Shown here piece by piece: positions 11,708 to 22,848 of a DNA stretch of 64,000 bases. Each line of letters starts with the position of its first letter. Within the stretch, counting starts at the first letter, position 1. A model generated the notes under the pieces. The model had not been told where the DNA came from. It ran no database searches and was given only the letters and a program-made list of their open reading frames with translations. The DNA is from Patiria pectinifera (Eukaryota > Echinodermata > Asteroidea > Valvatida > Asterinidae): NCBI GenBank assembly GCA_029964075.1, contig CM057149.1, forward strand, positions 19,916,197-19,980,196. Reading direction: 5' to 3'. The position numbers and the translations under genes are program-made.

Positions 11708-13879
11708 GTAAGTACATTTTAAGTTCTTTAAAATTTAAATAATCAAAAATTTGAGGTACTGTACTTTTAAGAGGGGTTTATTAAACCATTTTGCTCTCAC
11801 TTTGTTTAAAGGATGATTGTTACTGGTCAAAAAGATTGTTTTAAATTGAACAGTTTTATCTGCTATACAGGACTTGCAATAAAAAGGCAGTCCTAAGAAA
11901 GGCGAGCTAAAAAAAACTTAAAAGTACCGTAGATTACTTGTAATTAGCAGATTGCAGTTACTTTAAGACCTCTTGAATAGTTGGCAGTATCGTTCACTTA
12001 TCTGAGCATTCCTATCATTAATTTGGCTGTGGATTGTGGTAGGAGGACATAGGACAATGCATGCACTTTGACATGTCTTCTCTTGTTTTTATCCACATAA
12101 AAAAATTGCGAAAACAGTTTGGTCAAGCAAGTTAGATACTTGACTGATGTTTTGTTTGTTGATGTATTGCTCAAATCAAGTGGTGCATTGGAGCATGTGA
12201 ACACTTAAAAGCTTCTTCCTTCAATGAAGATGATTTTTTTGTAATTGTTATACAACTCATACAATTCTTCTTTAAAACTACCTTAGATGATACATTGGAA
12301 GATTTACAAAACCTTTCTTTTTTGTTTTCCAAATATACCTGTTATTTCCTTTAACCGTCGGTGTAATCTTCTGAAACTTCCACTGAATAATAAGTGCACA
12401 GAATGAAGTACTAGTGTTGGTATCAATTTTACAGAAATGTTCACTTTTTTTCTTTGAAACACACACGCAATTTGTCCTCGGATCATCAGCTGATTTCCTC
12501 GTTTTTCACCTCACACTTATGCCATATAAATATTGAAATAAATTGTATTAAGTCTGGAAAAGTTTGGGATTTCTTCTTTTTTGGTTACTTCCCAGTTGCA
12601 TGCCTGTTAAATGAAATTAAAGAAGTAAATCTGACAAGATGTTTATCATCTTTCATTTCTGTGATTAACAATATGATGCTGTCACATTATATGTTGTTTC
12701 AGCAGTATTGATTGAGTTCTTTGTGTAACAGATTACATTTCAGTTTGGATTGCAGTGTTCTGTTTTTCCCCCCAAGTTCCAGATGTATTCCGTTACATCC
12801 ACAGAACTCTTTCTTCTAGATTAGTTTACCTGCCACGAACAACATTTCGCCCCCAAGAAACATTAATCATTCCATTGCGCGCTGTATCTTAGAACCATTC
12901 TCCCTTGTTGTTTTGTCAGTGTTATGAAATCTGGCCAAACAATATTTGTAAAATATTGTGATACGTCCCACTGGGTTCAGATGACAGATGGCAAGCAATA
13001 CACAGATCACCGTGGGTCAACTCACAGACTGACAGGTTGTATCCAAATATATACATGTAGATGCATTAGGGTAAAATCTTATTAAAGGGCTCAAGACGTG
13101 AATTTGTCGTGTGCCTTGCAGAAGGGCATATACGCGTGCGCCCTTACGCGCAAATGCGTTCCAAACACCAAAACGTTCCCAGCAAAAGGGCATATGCAGA
13201 AAATTGCCTCTATTTGAATGAAATTTAAAACACTTCCATCGGAAATTAACACAAGTTCCAAAAATTATGATTCATATGTATGACAAATTAAAAATTTGTA
13301 TGATGTACAATACGCGTGGGAGTACATTGGATTCATGATATGCATGGGGAACTTTCAATGCAATTTTCTTGAAACGTGATTTTCGCATCAGAGCGCTTAC
13401 ATGCCTAGGCACCCTGTTTTGGATAATCTTATTAAAAGGTGCATGCACTTCTTTAAATGTTGAAATTTGTCCTTGCTTTTCCTGACAACTGAGGGCGCAG
13501 TTGCTGTGATGTCATTTCAGGAAGACACTGTTCAGTTGAGGGGTTTTCTATTAAAATTGTGAACCCAAAATTTGCTCATTGAGTACATTAGTGAGAAGAC
13601 TTTGCTCATTAGCCCTACTGTCATGTACTAAAACATAACGAATCACAGAGGAAAAGAAAATTTACGATAGCAAAATATCCTAATTTTTTGCAAATTTTGA
13701 TGCTAAAATAGCTGTAATATTGAAGTTTCTGCCTGAAGTGACATCTTGTACGCTTTTGCTCATGAATATGCAAATTTTCATTAGCTTAAAAAAAAAAAAA
13801 CGGCACCAAAATACCCTTAAAAATGGCAAAATGAAAGTTAAAACAAGGTTAAATGGGACACAAAGTGCCTAAATTTACA

Positions 13880-14170
13880 GGGACTACATCTAAAAAAGTT
13901 ACATTATGGGCCCAATACTACAGTTTTTCACTTTTGAGTGAGATATCGAACCAAAAATCGACCAACATTTAGAATAATTTCATTAAATTTTGAATTATTT
14001 GCAACCGAACAACAACTCAGTAACGTTTGCAGAATAGACTGGTAATTCCTGCCTGGGCATCCCTATAATAATCAATAATTTAGGGACCGAAACCAGTCTA
14101 CTCACAATGCAGATCTCTTTGTGCGCAAAATAAACCCAATATAAAGGCTTTTGTTTTAAGAGAGTTGCAG
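13880..14170 (+). repeat. Dispersed repeat family D, copy 1 (diverged)
   Basis: This copy shares ordered blocks with 16.2, 44.5 (reverse) and 52.7 kb: a CACTTTTGAGTGAGATATC-like block, AAAAATCGACC, an AT-rich spacer, then a block with AGACTGG and CTCACA. No coding frame or clear termini are visible, so its class is unknown. Confidence 0.6.
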
Positions 14171-14993
14171 ACATCCAAAACAGAGAAAAAATATCTGTTT
14201 GTAAAAATAAAACTTAAAATTTCATTATAAAAAAAATTAAGTGAAGAGCACACCTTTAAGAATGTAAATAAAAAGACAAAAATAAGAACATAAAAAATTT
14301 GCCGTCCTCAATTTTTTTTTTTGACTGGCATATTTAGTCCACACTTCCCTCCTATACCTTCTTACACAAGATCTAATTTCTGAGCACTCCGAATGATGTG
14401 TGCCGGACGGTGACATTCGTATGTGTAAGTGCGCAAATATTGATGTGAAGATTTTGCCTTTGGCATATCAGGTTCAGAGTATTAATAGTACCAATCAATA
14501 AAAGTCCTAAGGAAAAACCAGCGAACACTGGTAGGCCCTACATGGGTATATTTTGATTCAATTTCCTGACTTCCTGTTGTTCCTTTTTTTAGGAGTTCTT
14601 CAAATTTATTCATAATGTGCAGGAAGGGTTGCTTTTGATCATTTCAAGACAAAAATTTTTTTGCTTAAAGCTGAGTTCAAACTTGACGCGAATTTCAGAG
14701 CAAAGTGAGTTTCTTTGGGGTGTAATGGCATACAGTATTTTGCCATGAAACTAATGAACGTCATCAAATATTGTTCACTTTTACTGACCCTCAGGCAATT
14801 ACCAATTACATACATTGTACATTAATATACTTTGTTCTCATTGCTTCTGGTTTATGATTAAAAAAAGAAACAGAAAAAAAGATGAAGTGATTATTAGATG
14901 AATGAAGTTGAAACTCGAATATCTAAGTACAAAGCGCTGAAATTCAGAAAATAAGATTAATTGTAACAACTGATATTGATGATGCACACCAAT

Positions 14994-15405
14994 TAATGGT
15001 GGGAGCAGTCAGAGATTTCAGAATCCGGTTATCCTAATTTTTTTTTTGAAACCGAATAAAGGTTATCCGATTTCACCGGAAGTTCACATTTAGCTCAACA
15101 AAAAGTGACAAGTGAGGTGCCACACGTTATGCCCCCCAGAGCTGTAATGGCGATAAAAATGGGTGGGAACTTTCTGTTGAGTCATTATGGGCAGGCTATT
15201 CATGAACCAAGAAGACCACTAGCGAGTGAATGCAGTTAGAATCAGGGAACTTGGAGCAAATAGGGGGATGTTCCATTTTTTTCTGTGTCACAAAAATCGA
15301 AGGCTTAAATTTTGTGCAGGTTGGTTTTGAATATCCGGTTTCCAAAACCCAACCGAATAGTAGAACGTAAACCGGATTTTAAATAATCCGGGTATTCCCA
15401 TCACT
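14994..15405. mobile_element. Degenerate hAT-like MITE
   Basis: The right end reads AATCCGGGTATTCCCATCA CTA, whose reverse complement (TAGTGATGGGAATACCCGG) has the form of a hAT terminal repeat. A diverged counterpart starts near 14994 (TTAATGGTGGGA) and is followed by an internal AATCCGGTTATCC block. Three CCGG-type repeats occur inside. No clear 8-bp target duplication is seen. Confidence 0.35.
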
Positions 15406-16214
15406 AACACCAATCTCCTTTTCCGAATTCAATTTGTTCCTGTGTTAATATTAACACTGAAGTACATGCACTGGTACTTGTATCTTGCAACTGATGAAAA
15501 GCTTTCTCCGTATTTGATTTTGAAATTTCATTAAATTGTAAGCTGTCTGCCTCATTTGGAAATTACTCACGCTTTCCCTGAAGCCATAAGCACTCAGCAA
15601 TATGAAATGAAATTGATTTCTTATGTTATGTACCCATGTCTTTGGATTTGTCCATGTGCTTGCATTATGGTAATTTATAAATACGTACATGTACCGTACA
15701 TGTATTTTCAATTCTTTAAAGTTGTGCTCCCCGTGCATGGGCGTAAATTGCTTCTGAAAAAGGGGGGGGGACATATCTTGATTCATAAAAAATAATGCGA
15801 ACCCCCCTCCCCCCTCCCCCTCCCTCCCCTCCCTCCCTCCCCCCTCTCAATGCAAATACGAAGCATGAAGCCCTAATGTGGGGGTCAGGGCCCGTTTTAA
15901 GGGCCCCGGAAAATTTTGGATTCTAGACGTTCTGTGGTGCGATCTGAGGCAATTTCTTACCACTTTAACCATTTTTTTTTAGCAAAGGATCATCATTTAA
16001 ATATCATTTACGAGTTAGGCGTAATTGAATCAGATATTCTGAGCTATAGAATCAAATGTAGGCTACACTTTTTATTCGGGGACAAACGATATGATATTCC
16101 CCCCCCCCCCACTTAAAAAGTTGCTAAAAAAATAGCAATTGAGAAAAGGAAATTCAAAAATATCACAGGGACATGGCCGTCAATCGGTTTGGGGAGGAGG
16201 GGGGGGGGGTTTGA

Positions 16215-16520
16215 CGTCTATGTCCCCGTGCTATTTTTGAGTTTCGTCCCGAATAATATCCTTTTCTAAATTGCTATTTTTCAAGCAGTACAAAAGTTAT
16301 TCACTTTTGAATGAAACATCGACTGAAAAAAATCGGCTTTCAAATTTTTTTTAATTAAATTATTACTTCACAATTTCAAATTAGTGACAGCCAGACAAGA
16401 ATTCCATTCTCATGGGGTAGGCTGGTTCCCGCCCCACAATCAGCATCGATAATGTACGGACCGGGAGCCAGTCTGCTCACAGAAGGATCTGTATGAGCAG
16501 GCAGGGCTGTTTGAAGTAAT
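16215..16520 (+). repeat. Dispersed repeat family D, copy 2
   Basis: The blocks are CCGTGCTATTTTTGAGTTT, AAAGTTATTCACTTTTGAA TGAAACATC, AAAAATCGGC, and a terminal block with GGAGCCAGTCTGCTCACAG. The same order appears at 52.7 kb and in reverse at 44.5 kb. Confidence 0.65.
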
Positions 16521-17443
16521 GGCTTAAAAGTGTCAATAACAACAGTAACTTTTTTGCATTTATATTCCCGAGAGTGTAATTTTTGCAGAGTCCATTAAAA
16601 CAGTCTTAGAAAAAGTCTCAGATTAATAGAATCAGTAATTTAAGCCTGGAGGTAACTAAAGTTTCATCATTACACTTACATGTAAACAAATGGTACATTT
16701 CATTTTATCCCCAGTGGCATGGTGATAGTTTGGTTGCCCCGAGGTGGAACACAATCTGGTGTTGAAATTCCTAATCAGAATAACACGTACCAGTGGCCGT
16801 TGGTATAATATGACTGTAGCCAATCCCTAATAAAAGTGAAATCAGTATCTTACAATTTTTCATGTCAGTGTGTGCTTTGGATACAGTGACTGCTCCAGGC
16901 ATGTTATAATAGTACCGGTAGGTCTTTGGGGAATCGTCTGGAGTCTTTCACGGCTCAGAAAGGTTTGTCGTTTGGTGCCAAGAGGGTCAAGTCACATGAG
17001 GCAATTTTCAAACTGGCAACTTGGAGATAACGGAACGCACTGTAAGCTGTTGGAACTTCTGGGAAGAACGAGCTACTTTTTTTTCCTAACAGTACAAGAA
17101 AATTCTCAGCATATTTAACAAGCATAAGAATTGCCCGACGTTTTCTTCTGGGACATTGCCTGGAACAAGTTGCTAGTAAATTGCCTCGTGTAACGTGGCC
17201 CTTAGACAATTTTTGGAATGACGCTTGTTGATTAGTTATACATGTGTGTCGGGTTTCGGAGCACCGAGTGGATTACAACCTGTAAAGGTAAGTGTATCTC
17301 AACTCAGTGAACGAGGATTAAGTTTTCCTTTACTTTAGAACTTTGTGTGGATTGTGCAACCATATTATATTTTACTTCAGTGTTAGGTTTTGCCCTTCCA
17401 GCGATGTATTTTATAAACATTTTTTTGTCAAATATACCAGAAA

Positions 17444-17656
17444 GGTAAGGCACTCCGGAGGTCGCAGGTTCAAACCCCACTCCACCCAATTTCTTTGTTT
17501 AAATTCGAAAAAGCACCTAATTTTTATAAACACTGTAAACACAGTGTTGTCTGAGGGCTTGCTAGAAAACAAAAATCATAAGTTTACTTGAACTCAGGAC
17601 CTCATGCTTACTAGTTCAGACATCTTACCACTCAACCACTGAGCTAATAGTTTCGT
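17444..17656. repeat. tRNA-related SINE-like fragments, two orientations
   Basis: On the plus strand, 17455-17478 resembles a tRNA T-arm (GTCGCAGGTTCAAACCCCAC). On the minus strand, 17656 down to 17585 reads like a full tRNA-derived head: an A-box-like TAGCTCAGTGGTTGAGTGG and a B-box-like GAGTTCAAGT about 40 bases later. Neither folds into a convincing functional tRNA by eye, so I read them as SINE relics. Confidence 0.4.
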
Positions 17657-17760
17657 TCATTGGTTGGTTTGCCAAGCAAACTATTATGTTTTATAGGTTT
17701 ATGGATTTAGTGTCCGTAAGTTCCTAGATGAATGCACAGCAACATTTTCCTCCTGTCTGA

Positions 17761-18023
17761 ACAGTCACAGACAGTCGAAAAATCAATCCTCTTCCCTGCC
17801 ATGCCTTTTACACAGGCTAGTCACCAACAGTCAGATCATATTTTAAGCAAGCACTGTGACTGGTCAAATACAGTCAACAGACAAAAGCAGGCAAGTGGAA
17901 GGCACAGCTGGCTTATCAATCACCTACAGTCAAAGCATCTATAGCTGTTTCAAGTTACATAAACACAGCCAGTCAATCCTGCTTTATGTAGGCTGGGAGC
18001 TCTTGACTGTTTAAAAACAGTCA
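17761..18023. other. Cluster of ACAGTCA / TGACTGT heptamers
   Basis: Six exact ACAGTCA or TGACTGT heptamers occur at 17761, 17827, 17870, 17926, 18004 and 18017. Ten CAGTC/GACTG pentamers occur in about 280 bp, where about 0.5 is expected by chance. The last two heptamers form a near-perfect 20-bp palindrome (18004-18023). The spacing is irregular (66, 43, 56, 78, 13 bp), so this is not a simple tandem repeat. It may be a homotypic binding-site cluster or the relic of an element. Confidence 0.6.
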
Positions 18024-19126
18024 CTTGATTGATTTTGACTGAAACTTTAGTAGTGAAAGGACAATTTTGCACAGAATGTACGTTTGCATAGGAGGCTTGA
18101 TCGTGATCTACCTAATGCGACTCTCCCTCCAAGTTCAATATTATGTCCATGTTAAAAAAAAATGTCTCATATTAAAAGAACAAAATTTACTACTTAGGCC
18201 ATAATAGTGCTTTAGCCCCCACTCTCATCAAAAATTGTGTTACCTATCAGGAATTATAAAGTGTATCTTTTTATACAAATATAGGTTTTGTTGGCTGCAT
18301 TTGTTCAGGCTGCTGGTAGAATAACTGTGATGGTACAAAGTACAAATATCTGATTTGAACAGCATGATTTTGTGGAATTTATTATTTTCAGCATTGCACC
18401 TTTAAAAAGAGTAAACCTGTCAATAATTTTCCAGTTTAAATTATTATTTTGTATGAACAAATTGACACAAATTAATATCGTTTTAACAGCAAACCAAGAG
18501 CTTTCCATCACTTGCTCTCTTGGTCGTTAGAATTGTTCTCCCGCCCACATAATAATTATCTGAATCACCGGTGTAATGCTATAACCGGTCCCTTCGGAGA
18601 GTTGTATTCAAAAGCCCCGAGTTATTTATTCTAGCCCAGAAATTGATCGCAGCAGTTGTCGATTGGACGCCTGGTAGGAATCTAACTTTGAAAGCCGTAA
18701 GTGCAATGACCGGCACGGCCAAACACCCCAGGCAAGCAACCGAAGAAAAAAAAAAATTCTGTAATTGTACCAAAGGGATGCATATTTGCATTAGCTGAAA
18801 GTAGGGCCATATGCTGGTCGTATCGTTGTGGTTCTGATGGGTTGTTCGGAAACTAGGTGTGAAATTGCATTGGATCACTGGAGTTGCGGAGAGCGGTAGG
18901 TTTAATTAAGCTGGTTTGGCGTGGTGGAAAATTGTGTTTGATTTGCTTGGTAGCTCTCATTGAGATTGGCAACTGGATTCCATTTTTGCGTGTGTGCTGT
19001 TTTGAAGATTGGTTTTCGGCTGAGTATTAATGAGTCACACATGGTGAGTACACGTAATTATAAGTGGTTTGTAGTTATGGTGTTAAGCTCAGAATTATGT
19101 ATAAGGGGTGTTACAATGGTGAAGTG

Positions 19127-19595
19127 GAATGTTGCAGCCTTGTTGTCTGGAATATAAAACTCTAGATCTTTAGGTAATTGTGCTGGTTGTGGGTTCGAGT
19201 CCAGCGCATCCTTTGTGGTGTCTGTGTGTACGTGAATTACACACACACAGAGGACAGACAGACAAAGGGAGAACAACAGACTCTTTTGTTGAAAAACAGT
19301 CCTGAAACCATGACTTTGTGTGCTTTTAGGGACAAAGGCAAAGATGCCTTGTTCTGGAGAGTTATGTGAGACGTGTGTGTGTCCTTGGGCAAGGCACTTT
19401 GTCACTCATTGCTTCTCTCCACCCTTGGGCCAGGCACTTTGTCACTCATTGCTTCACCCCACCCAGGGGTAAATGGGTACCTGTGAGGGTAGAGGTGATT
19501 ATTGTGACTGATTTTAGCTGCTTTGTGCCGATCATGCTGTATCACACTTTCCAGGGAGTTAAGGTGGTCTTTGGAATGTTTTGTGCACCCAGTGA
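19127..19595 (+). mobile_element. tRNA-derived SINE, old copy
   Basis: A tRNA-like head (GTTGTCTGGAATAT..., B-box GTGGGTTCGAGTCC at about 19188) is followed after an insertion by the body block CCTTGGGCAAGGCACTTTG, which is locally duplicated at 19383 and 19425. It then continues with ACCTGTGAGGGTAGAGGTG and CCAGGGAGTTAAGGTGGT. The same order is found in the better-preserved copy at 42622-42987. Confidence 0.65.
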
Positions 19596-19897
19596 AAATA
19601 CTGTTGTTATATCGTGTGCCTGGATACTGTAATTTCTTTGTCTGGGACGGCCACGTGTCTGGAGAATAAAAATGCCAATCGCACACTTAGGGTGAAATCA
19701 CTGTGTTCATTGCGCGCATTGTGCACGTGTGGAACCTTCCAGCGCGACAGCTTTGTGCAACGACCTGCAACGTCAAATGCTTAGTCTCATGTCCGGCAGG
19801 ACATCAAAACCTTCAGTTTTCAAAAGTTACATCGCAGTGATTAAATTTATTTCTCACTTAGTAATTAAGTTACAACCATTTACCTTTTTGAGTTATT

Positions 19898-20042
19898 GGC
19901 ACGATATAAGAAAACAATTGTTGACTGGTGTGATGTGGGATATGCTGTTTATAACCCCCTCGGGGTGCTATGCGCCCCCACAGGTGTTAAAATGGCATAT
20001 CCCACATCACAGCAGGCAACAATTGTTAAATGTTATAGTGCC
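19898..20042. mobile_element. Hairpin MITE (145 bp) with long inverted arms
   Basis: The arms start GGCAC...ATA and contain AACAATTGTTG followed by TGTGATGTGGGATATGC. They occur at 19898-19945 and, reverse-complemented, at 19994-20042, around a spacer of about 48 bp. Only a few mismatches separate the arms. I see no convincing target-site duplication. Confidence 0.6.
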
Positions 20043-20161
20043 TTGAGCACTAATATTGGTCAATATGTTGTTTATAATTTTTTCATACACATTATGTTCT
20101 GTATCTGTATCTGTATGGTTACGTTGCAGAAACCTATATTCAGGCATTATCGCAACGTTAT

Positions 20162-20399
20162 GGGCAATTCCACGGTTACTCACGTTACATTTTTGATGTA
20201 CTTTTGAGTTTCCTCGGGCTGTAATTACCTTACTGAAAAGGTTTAATAACTGTTATCCCCATGGTAGATAGAGTAGACCTAGACCTACCTAAGCACCAAA
20301 GATGACATCCAGAAAAAAGTGTTATGTATGATAAACAAGATGCACAAAATCGGTTACTCACGTTACGAAAATGTAACGTGAGTAACCGTGGAATTGCCC
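20162..20399. mobile_element. MITE with 30-bp TIRs and TTAT target duplication (238 bp)
   Basis: Both ends carry GGGCAATTCCACGGTTACTC followed by ACGTTAC and a T-run. The flanks are TTAT at 20158-20161 and 20400-20403. At the right end an additional inverted copy of the TIR core makes a perfect palindrome (20351-20388). There is no transposase. The superfamily is uncertain. Confidence 0.75.
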
Positions 20400-20403
20400 T
20401 TAT

Positions 20404-21738
20404 CATTATTTTTTGAGAAGGGAAAGGATGGGTTAGTCTACAGTTTGTGGGCATAGAGCACATGCAGTCTATCTGCCCACTGAAATAAAAATAGAAATAA
20501 AGCCATAATTCATGTGTGCAGGATAATAAATCAAGACTTTTGAACAAAATAGATGGTACATGTACCTTATCCATCTCCTGTCACTTGATAGAAAATTTGG
20601 GAGATATGTGATGGGCCAACATTTTTGCACATCACAAAATGTCAATTCTTGATGGGTAATGCTTATCAGGCTGTCAGAATTTTGACTGATTGATTTTTTT
20701 TCCTGCTGATCGAAATGGAATATTTCCCCCTTGCTACATCTATGTTTACAGAGCCGGATTAGCGATGCCTCGTGGGCAATAACTAGATTATCGGCCAGGC
20801 CAGAGGAATGTCAAAAAGCCGTTGAGGGAGTGGAAAAGATTTATCATAATTATTTATCCAACTGGAGATGCACCGGTCTGATCATCAGCGAAAATTCTCG
20901 GTTCGAGATTGATGCAGTTCCTCAAGGTCATCCATCAAACTGGATTGTCGTTCCTGTTTCATTCATTTGGCTGACGGAGGGGAATAGTTCCCTTTACAAT
21001 GTGAAATAATCAAATTAAAATAATGAAACCTTCTTTTTTTCTTCTTTTTTTGTTGTTGTAATTCTCTGCAACCTGGTAAGTACACCCTCATCTTGGGCGT
21101 GTTTTGATCCTCGCAACCAAGTTTGTGTTTTTTTCTCAGCTGTTTCTGGTGAATTGGGTAAGAATGCTGTAATCAAGCATGACTGCCCAATCAATGATAA
21201 GCACTTTTTTCGCCATGTTCAGGAGTTAACTCTGAACCCATTGGCAGTTGTATTGTGCGACCTGACCCGAAACCGACTTTATTTCAGTCAGGTCGGGTAG
21301 GTTTCGGTTTGCGTTTTTGATTTCGGGTAGGGTCGGGTTTCAAGGGTCAGCTGTGATGTAATTACTAGACGACGATTTTTACGTGACGCGGGTAAGTTTA
21401 GGCACAAAAAAAGCAGACGTACGGTTGCCCTAGCCAGATTTTCGGGTGTTTTTTGGGTCGGTTTGATTTCGGGTCGGTTCGGGTCCGTTTTCCATGAATT
21501 TTTTCACGTCGGGTCGGGTCGGGTAGAGACGGTTTTAGAGAGTTCAGATCAGTTTCAGGTTCGATTAGGTTTGTTTTGGGTCAGTTTGGCCTGGTCAAGC
21601 TGACTCGATGCTCGACACTAACTGGCAGCAGAATAGGAGGAGCACTTTGGGTAGGGTATTTGTTTCCCCCATCCCACACGTTTTGTTCCCCCTTTTAGAA
21701 ATGGTCTGCTAGTACTGACTGACTAAGGAAACCTACAT
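20404..21738. other. No gene seen; GGGTCGG-rich repeat
   Basis: Between about 21255 and 21590 the plus strand is rich in repeated GTCGGGT / GGGTCGG motifs, with the complementary GACCTGACCCGAAACC at the left edge, suggesting an old inverted-repeat element. A 92-codon ORF (20731-21009) follows an acceptor-like site but shows no recognisable domain. Confidence 0.45.
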
Positions 21739-22170
21739 GATAATAATAATAATAATAATACTGGAGTCATATATAGAACACGTATCAATCAGGTACTCAA
21801 GGCGCTAGAAATTATGTCTATTATTAGAGACAGGTTAATGAAATTTATTAGAAATATGAGACCCACTATGTAGCACCTTATAAGGGTTTACAGGGTGCTG
21901 CGGCGCAAATTGCAGCCACTGCCAGAAACACCGGGGCAAACCCGTTCTCGTAGCGATAAGTGTTACAGGGTAAGTGTTACAGGGTTCTTTAACGTGCATT
22001 ACACAGCACACAGTACCTACGGCTTTATTTTCCATCTGAAGGACGAAGCAATAATGGTAAAGTGCCTTGCTCAAGAGCTCAAGCACCATTTTCCCCGTCA
22101 GGATTCGATCCCATGTACTACAATGTACGGCACACAAGTCGAACACCGTAACCATTGGACCACAGCTCCC
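21739..22170 (-). mobile_element. tRNA-derived SINE with (ATT)n tail
   Basis: Read on the minus strand from 22170: a tRNA-like head with A-box GTGGTCCAATGGTTACGG and B-box GGGATCGAATCC, then the body block GAGCAAGGCACTTTACC. A 3' region ends GCGCCTTGAGTACCTGAT...TATATATGACTCCAG, closed by an (ATT)n tail at 21739-21765. The order of head, body and LINE-like tail is that of a complete SINE. Confidence 0.75.
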
Positions 22171-22579
22171 AACTTAATGTATTTCGAGACACGCATACAT
22201 ATTATTATTACACAGTAACAATGTACTTGCAATTTCTGCTGTTGACTTGAAGATGGTGCAGTTGTTTAAATAAAGCAGTGATTTATTTCAAATCCCTTCC
22301 CTCACTCACCAACCCCGATCTTCACTCCCATTCCAAGTCACAGATTGTTGTAAAAATAAAAAAAGACAAGAGTGCAGTGCACTCCAACAGAATATATTTG
22401 TACAGCCTCCCCTTCTGTAATAATTCGGCAGGCCTACATGTGCATTGTTTGGTTTGGTGTTTTTGTAGTGTTGTGATAAAGCACCACGATTACAAGGTGA
22501 AGGCTCTGGGCTTACCCTGCCGTCCGTCCATCATATGCCATCTGTATTTCTGACATTTTTTTTCTCTTTCCTTTCACAG

Positions 22580-22848
22580 GGTTCGAGTACAATGGTATTG
22601 TAAAATCCTGGAGAGGAAAATAACATCAACTTGGGTGTTCCCACTGATTTGATGCCGAATGCCAAGGCCAGCCCCCCCCCCCCCCAAAAAAAATTGGCTT
22701 AACGGTAAACCAGTGCCCGAGGCAAAACAAATTGTGTCAATGGAACTTGATGTTCTGGCAATGACGAACTGGAGGAGTTGTGTTTGATAAACAACTGGCA
22801 GAGAGATCGGCTAGGCTTGGAGCAGTCGAGACGGAAGGATCCGAGAGA
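22580..22848 (+). other. CPED1: CPED1 5' UTR part of first coding exon
   Basis: A strong acceptor (TTTCTCTTTCCTTTCACAG at 22561-22579) precedes this stretch, so CPED1 has at least one upstream non-coding exon. Short upstream ATGs occur (for example ATG GTA TTG TAA at about 22592) before the chosen start at 22849. The frame is open back to a GTG at 22780, but no in-frame ATG lies between. Confidence 0.6.

Larger units (their letters stand above)
11714..17440. other. No gene seen; repeats and low-complexity tracts
   Basis: No exon is supported. The region includes two copies of a dispersed repeat (13.9 and 16.2 kb), a hAT-like fragment (15.0-15.4 kb), a perfect 8-bp stem at 12940-12958, and a dense C-rich tract at about 15800-15845. 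Confidence 0.5.

Noticed and set aside
20731-21009. Possible exon after an acceptor-like TCTATGTTTACAG
   Set aside because: The 92-codon frame shows no recognisable domain, no donor closes it in phase with a neighbour, and CPED1 does not need it.
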